Assembly (NCBI GenBank): GCA_016873405.1
Contig: VGXH01000034.1
Span: 1-9,846, forward strand
Source of the DNA: a bacterium
GTDB lineage: Bacteria > Krumholzibacteriota > Krumholzibacteria > LZORAL124-64-63
Direction: 5' to 3'
DNA: 9,846 nt
Positions 6,869 through 9,846 of the stretch are shown piece by piece. The translations under genes were made by a program, and so were the position numbers. Under the pieces are notes generated by a model that did not search any database, was not told where the DNA came from, and saw nothing but the letters and a program-made list of their open reading frames with translations. How positions within the stretch are numbered: position 1 is the first letter of the stretch; each line of letters starts with the position of its first letter.

Positions 6869-6895
6869 TCAAGTCCGGCGGCGGCCCGCCGAAAC
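6869..6895 (+). promoter_or_regulatory. Sigma28 (FliA)-like promoter of the pilZ-cheV unit
   Basis: TCAAGTCC (6869-6876), an exact 11-bp spacer, then GCCGAAAC (6888-6895). Against TAAAGTTT-N11-GCCGATAA, five of eight and six of eight bases match. A start near 6903 gives a leader of about 30 nt before the PilZ ATG at 6933. It shares TCAAG-N14-GCCGA with the element before the hybrid kinase, and it lies before chemotaxis-type genes, where a flagellar sigma factor would be expected. Confidence 0.5.
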
Positions 6896-6932
6896 CAATG
6901 GGGTCGAGGTCAACCGAAAGGACGGAGTCCGC

Positions 6933-7277
6933 ATGGCAGAGAACAGGCATCGCCCGCGGAAGAACACCCCGCACAACGTGAAGGTCATCGACGAGGAGTC
7001 CGGCCGGGTGCTGGGCCGCGTCGTGGACATTACCGCCGACGGCATGATGCTGGTCACCAACGGCGAGATCACGCCGGGCCGGCAGTTCCAGGTCCGGATC
7101 ACCCTGCCGGTGATGATCCAGCACCGGACCGACGTCTCGGTCGAGGCCCGCGCCGTATGGTGCAACCAGGACCGGAATCCGTCCTTCTACAAGGTCGGCT
7201 TCAAGTTCCTCAACCTGCCCGGCGAAGAGGGTTTCCTGCTCGAGGACGTCATGCACCGGCTGAACCTGGTGGGCTGA
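6933..7277 (+). CDS. PilZ-domain protein (probable c-di-GMP receptor)
   Basis: This small cytosolic protein of 114 residues is almost entirely one PilZ domain. The two c-di-GMP binding signatures are visible: RxxxR as RHRPR near the N terminus, and the (D/N)xSxxG loop as DITADG with Thr in place of Ser. Most of the rest is beta-strand-like, ending with the LEDVMHRLNLVG helix. No second domain is present, so it would act by binding a partner, as single-domain PilZ proteins do on flagellar motors, pili or enzymes. ATG 6933 has GGAG (6924-6927) five bases upstream. The frame is open back to an ATG at 6849, but that codon lies upstream of the sigma28-like promoter and before the conserved domain. 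The cheV gene begins 64 bp after its stop on the same strand, so both are probably under the promoter at 6869-6895. Confidence 0.88.
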   Translation: MAENRHRPRKNTPHNVKVIDEESGRVLGRVVDITADGMMLVTNGEITPGRQFQVRITLPVMIQHRTDVSVEARAVWCNQDRNPSFYKVGFKFLNLPGEEGFLLEDVMHRLNLVG

Positions 7278-7330
7278 AACGGAAGCGACGGACGCAGGGG
7301 CCCGCCGGGCCGCAACGGCATCCGCCAGCA

Positions 7331-7336
7331 GAGGAG
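7331..7336 (+). promoter_or_regulatory. Ribosome binding site of cheV
   Basis: GAGGAG lies five bases before ATG 7342. It overlaps the alternative GTG at 7336, which would have no room for a ribosome site, so the ATG is the start. Confidence 0.7.
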
Positions 7337-7341
7337 TGACC

Positions 7342-8304
7342 ATGGCCAAAGGCAACATCCTGCTCGAATCCGGCACGAACGAGGTCGAGATCCTCGAGTT
7401 CGTCCTTGGCGGCCAGTCGTTCGGCGTGAACGTGCTGAAGATCCAGGCCATCGAGCAGTACGATTCCAGGCGGGTGACGCGGATCCACCTGGCCCACCCT
7501 TCGGTGATCGGGACGCTGCGGTTCCGGGACCACTGCCTGACGATGGTGGATCTCCGCCGGGAGATGGCCGCGGGCGATGCGGGTGATGCGGGCCCCGACG
7601 ATGGTCAAGCCGACGCAGGCAAGCCCCGGGCCGGCGAGGGCAACGCGGCCAAGCTGGTGCTCGTGATGGAGTTCAACCAGCTGATGACGGCCTTCCTGGT
7701 CGACGGCGTCGACCGCATCCATCGCGTCTCGTGGGAGGCCATCAACCCCCTGAGCCCGTACCTGAGCTCCGCCGACAGCCGGTTCACCGGCTCGCTTTTC
7801 GTCACCGAGATCCTGCCCCGCGGGCAGTTCCGGAGCGCGGTGACGGCGATCGCCGACGACGAACTGGCGCAGGCGCGCGGCAGCCGGACGATCCTGCTGG
7901 CCGAGGACTCGCCGGTCCTGCGCAAGCACGTCGCCGACGAGCTGCGCAAGGGCGGCTACACCAACCTGCGCGCGTTCGCCAACGGGCGCGATTGCCAAGA
8001 CGAGCTGAGGCGGCTCGCGGCGGCCGCCGAGGCCGCCGGCCGCCCCGTCAGCGACCACGTGGCGGCTCTGATCAGCGACATCGAGATGCCGGCCATGGAC
8101 GGCCTGGCTCTCTGTCGCTGGATCAAGCAGACGCAGCAGACGGGGCACCTGCCGGTGATCATGTTCAGCTCCCTCATCAACGATCAGATCGCAGCCAAGT
8201 GCCGCGCCGTGGGCGCCGACGCCTGCATCAGCAAGCCGCAGTTCACGCAGCTGGTGGCCCTGCTCGACCAGCACACCGGCATCCTGGAGCCGGCCGGGGC
8301 CTGA
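7342..8304 (+). CDS. cheV: Chemotaxis protein CheV (CheW domain + receiver)
   Basis: CheV couples chemoreceptors to the CheA kinase through a CheW-like domain and is tuned by phosphorylation of its receiver domain. It acts at cytoplasmic receptor arrays. It has 320 residues, close to the typical CheV length. The opening NILLESGTNEVEILEFVL and the CheW-like domain (about 14-170) are typical, with VIGTLRFRDHCLTMVDL in the middle. A low-complexity Gly/Ala/Asp stretch (about 76-100) interrupts the CheW domain between strands. The receiver (about 183-312) has Glu188/Asp189 (LLAEDS), phospho-acceptor Asp246 (ISDIEMPAMDG), the FSS switch segment and Lys298 (SKPQ). All active-site positions are present, so it should be phosphorylatable by CheA. 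It follows the PilZ gene by 64 bp and ends at a strong hairpin, so it is the last gene of that unit. No cheA, receptor or other che gene is in the window. Confidence 0.94.
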   Translation: MAKGNILLESGTNEVEILEFVLGGQSFGVNVLKIQAIEQYDSRRVTRIHLAHPSVIGTLRFRDHCLTMVDLRREMAAGDAGDAGPDDGQADAGKPRAGEGNAAKLVLVMEFNQLMTAFLVDGVDRIHRVSWEAINPLSPYLSSADSRFTGSLFVTEILPRGQFRSAVTAIADDELAQARGSRTILLAEDSPVLRKHVADELRKGGYTNLRAFANGRDCQDELRRLAAAAEAAGRPVSDHVAALISDIEMPAMDGLALCRWIKQTQQTGHLPVIMFSSLINDQIAAKCRAVGADACISKPQFTQLVALLDQHTGILEPAGA

Positions 8305-8337
8305 CGGCCGCGGCGGCAGAGGGCGTCGACAGACTGA

Positions 8338-8367
8338 CGAGGCCCGCCCCTGCCGGGGCGGGCCTCG
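8338..8367. terminator. Terminator-like hairpin between cheV and ctp
   Basis: A perfect 13-bp GC-rich stem (8338-8350 with 8355-8367) with loop TGCC lies 33 bp after the cheV stop and 27 bp from the convergent protease gene's stop. It is the strongest hairpin I noticed in the window and is placed to serve both strands. Neither side has a T run, so termination may need Rho or may depend on stem strength alone. A weaker six-pair hairpin follows at 8377-8391. Confidence 0.65.
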
Positions 8368-8394
8368 CTCGTCGAGGCGGCCGGCGGCCGCGCG

Positions 8395-9846
8395 TCAGTT
8401 CCGCACGGGGCCGCCGTCCGCGGCGGCCTTGGCCAGTTCGGCCCTGTTCCACTCGGCGGCCAGCGCCAGGAGCTCCGGCAGAGTCCTCGCCTTCCGGAAG
8501 AGATCCAGCGCGTGGTGCAGCTGCGTGTCGGCCTCGATGGCCACGCGGTAGGCCGCCTGCTGGCCGTGCTGGCGGCGCGCGACCTCGCGGCGGATGCCGC
8601 GCTTGAGGAACTCCGCGTTGTCCGCGATCAGCTTGTCTTCCAGGGTCAGCTTGAACACCTCCAGGTACTCGCCGATCTTCTCGCGGCCCTTGAGGAACGC
8701 CGCGAACTCGCGGAATACCTCGTCCGTGACCTGGAAGTCGGCGGGGATCTGCGGGTGCTTCGACGCGTAGTCGACCGCGAAGCTGAACAGCGCGCCGTCG
8801 CGCTCCACGGCCACCTCGAAGTCGCCCAGGAAGTCCTGCTCGATCTCGATGTCGGGCCGGATGCCGCCGCCGCCGTAGACGACGCGCCCGGCGTCCGTGT
8901 AGAACTTCTCGAGCTGGTGGCGATCGATCTCGCGCTCGGCGGGATTCCTCGCCAGCGGTTCGGCATCCTCTTCCGCCTCGTCCTCGCCGGCGTCCCCCGC
9001 GGGCATGCCGTCGACCGCCGGGTGCCGCGGGCGGTCCTTGTGGATCGAGCGGCCGCTCGGCGTATAGTAGCGGGCGGTGGTCAGCTTCAATGCCTCGTCC
9101 TCGTCCAGCCGGAACACCGTCTGCACCGAGCCCTTGCCGAACGACGGCTGCCCGACCACCAGGCCGGCGTCGTGATCCTGGATCGCCGCCGAGACGATCT
9201 CGCTGGCCGAGGCCGACGAGCCGTTGATCAGGACGATCATGGGCGCCTTGTCGTAGACCTTGCCGCGCGCCTGCGAGTAGAAGGAGTGGTTCTGCGAGCG
9301 CAGCCGGCCCTTGGTGAAGACGATCAGCTTGTCCTTCGGCAGGAACAGCTCGCTCACCTGCTGCGCCGCCTCGAGCAGGCCGCCCGGATTGAAACGCAGG
9401 TCGAGGATCATGCCGCGCGCGCCCTGCGCCGTGAGCTGGTCCAGGGCGGAACGCACCTCGTCGGCCGTCGTGCGCGCGAAGTTCTGCACGCCGATGTAGC
9501 CGATGTCGTCGATCATGAACGCGTAGGGCACGCTCTCGAGCTTGATGATGTCGCGCGTGATCGTCAGCGGCAGCGGCTTCTCGGTGCCGGGCCGCCGGAT
9601 CGTGAGGTTGACCGCCGTGCCGGGCTTGCCGCGCAGGCGCTTGACCGCGTCCTGGCTGGAGAAGTCGCGGCAGCTTTCGCCCTCGATCTCGATGATCTGG
9701 TCGCCGCCCTGCACGCCCATGTAGTAGGCCGGCGTGCCCTCGATGGGCGAGACCACCGTCGGGTAATGGTCGCGCACCTGGATGCTGATGCCCAGGCCGC
9801 CGAACTCGCCCTCGGTCGAGGTCATCAGGTCCTCGTAGTTGACCGG
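8395..9846 (-). CDS. ctpA: C-terminal processing peptidase, S41 family (N terminus outside the window)
   Basis: This is a carboxyl-terminal processing serine protease of the Tsp/Prc/CtpA type, normally exported to the periplasm, where it trims or degrades protein C termini. The window holds 483 residues. The reading frame is open through base 9846 (PVNYEDLMTSTEGEFGGLG), so the true start and any signal peptide lie outside. An internal ATG at 9825 is not the start because the family motif EDLMTSTEGEFGG runs across it. A PDZ domain (window residues about 14-100) precedes the protease core. The Ser-Lys pair is clear: Ser213 in GSSASASEI and Lys238 in SFGKGSVQ, 25 residues apart as in Prc, with Gln242. 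RFNPGGLL is also typical. After the core come an acidic insert (about 285-300), the GRVVYGGGGIRPDIEIE strand, and a helical C-terminal region of about 150 residues. The symbol reflects the family, not a proven orthologue. Confidence 0.93.
   Translation of the reverse strand, partial: PVNYEDLMTSTEGEFGGLGISIQVRDHYPTVVSPIEGTPAYYMGVQGGDQIIEIEGESCRDFSSQDAVKRLRGKPGTAVNLTIRRPGTEKPLPLTITRDIIKLESVPYAFMIDDIGYIGVQNFARTTADEVRSALDQLTAQGARGMILDLRFNPGGLLEAAQQVSELFLPKDKLIVFTKGRLRSQNHSFYSQARGKVYDKAPMIVLINGSSASASEIVSAAIQDHDAGLVVGQPSFGKGSVQTVFRLDEDEALKLTTARYYTPSGRSIHKDRPRHPAVDGMPAGDAGEDEAEEDAEPLARNPAEREIDRHQLEKFYTDAGRVVYGGGGIRPDIEIEQDFLGDFEVAVERDGALFSFAVDYASKHPQIPADFQVTDEVFREFAAFLKGREKIGEYLEVFKLTLEDKLIADNAEFLKRGIRREVARRQHGQQAAYRVAIEADTQLHHALDLFRKARTLPELLALAAEWNRAELAKAAADGGPVRN

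Noticed and set aside
6849..6932. ATG 6849 as the start of the PilZ protein
   Set aside because: It lies upstream of the sigma28-like promoter. ATG 6933 has a good ribosome site and begins at the RxxxR region.
7299..7311. Small hairpin between pilZ and cheV
   Set aside because: It has only five pairs with a three-base loop and no T run, which is common by chance in such GC-rich DNA.
8377..8391. Second hairpin after the cheV terminator
   Set aside because: It has six pairs over a three-base loop. It is too short to call as a separate terminator next to the 13-bp stem.

Overview
The window is GC-rich DNA from a bacterium, probably a Gram-negative, motile, at least partly aerobic one. This is inferred from O2-dependent tyrosine catabolism, a CheV chemotaxis protein, a PilZ protein and a C-terminal processing protease. 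The species cannot be named from the sequence. Coding density is high, no stretch over 300 bases lacks a gene, and I saw no tRNA, rRNA, CRISPR array, insertion sequence or phage gene.

Layout. Bases 1-1671 (minus strand) hold a tyrosine-degradation operon: 4-hydroxyphenylpyruvate dioxygenase (hpd), then the start of homogentisate 1,2-dioxygenase (hmgA), which is cut by the window edge. Bases 1672-1859 form a divergent control region with a sigma70-like promoter for hpd, an inverted repeat over its -35 box, and a sigma28 (FliA)-like promoter facing right. Bases 1860-5534 (plus strand) hold a membrane hybrid histidine kinase and a 438-residue transporter of the ATP/ADP-translocase-like MFS group. 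The transporter's 3' end overlaps the convergent arginine deiminase gene (5503-6759, minus) by 32 bp. Bases 6760-6932 form a second divergent control region: a sigma70-like promoter for the deiminase and another sigma28-like promoter facing right. Bases 6933-8304 (plus) are a PilZ protein and a CheV (CheW-receiver) protein, ending at a strong hairpin. Bases 8395-9846 (minus) are the C-terminal 483 residues of an S41 processing protease.

How it fits together. The two minus-strand metabolic genes with visible starts (hpd, arginine deiminase) have housekeeping-type promoters. The two plus-strand signalling units (hybrid kinase with or without transporter; PilZ-CheV) each have a TCAAG-N14-GCCGA element in the spacing of flagellar sigma28 promoters. 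The inference is that the hybrid kinase, PilZ and CheV belong to one motility regulon that links phosphorelay, c-di-GMP and chemotaxis signalling. All gene families here are known. The new material is mostly in the control regions, plus a few oddities: tail-to-tail gene overlap, C8/G8 tracts in two 5' leaders, and a degenerate receiver in the kinase.
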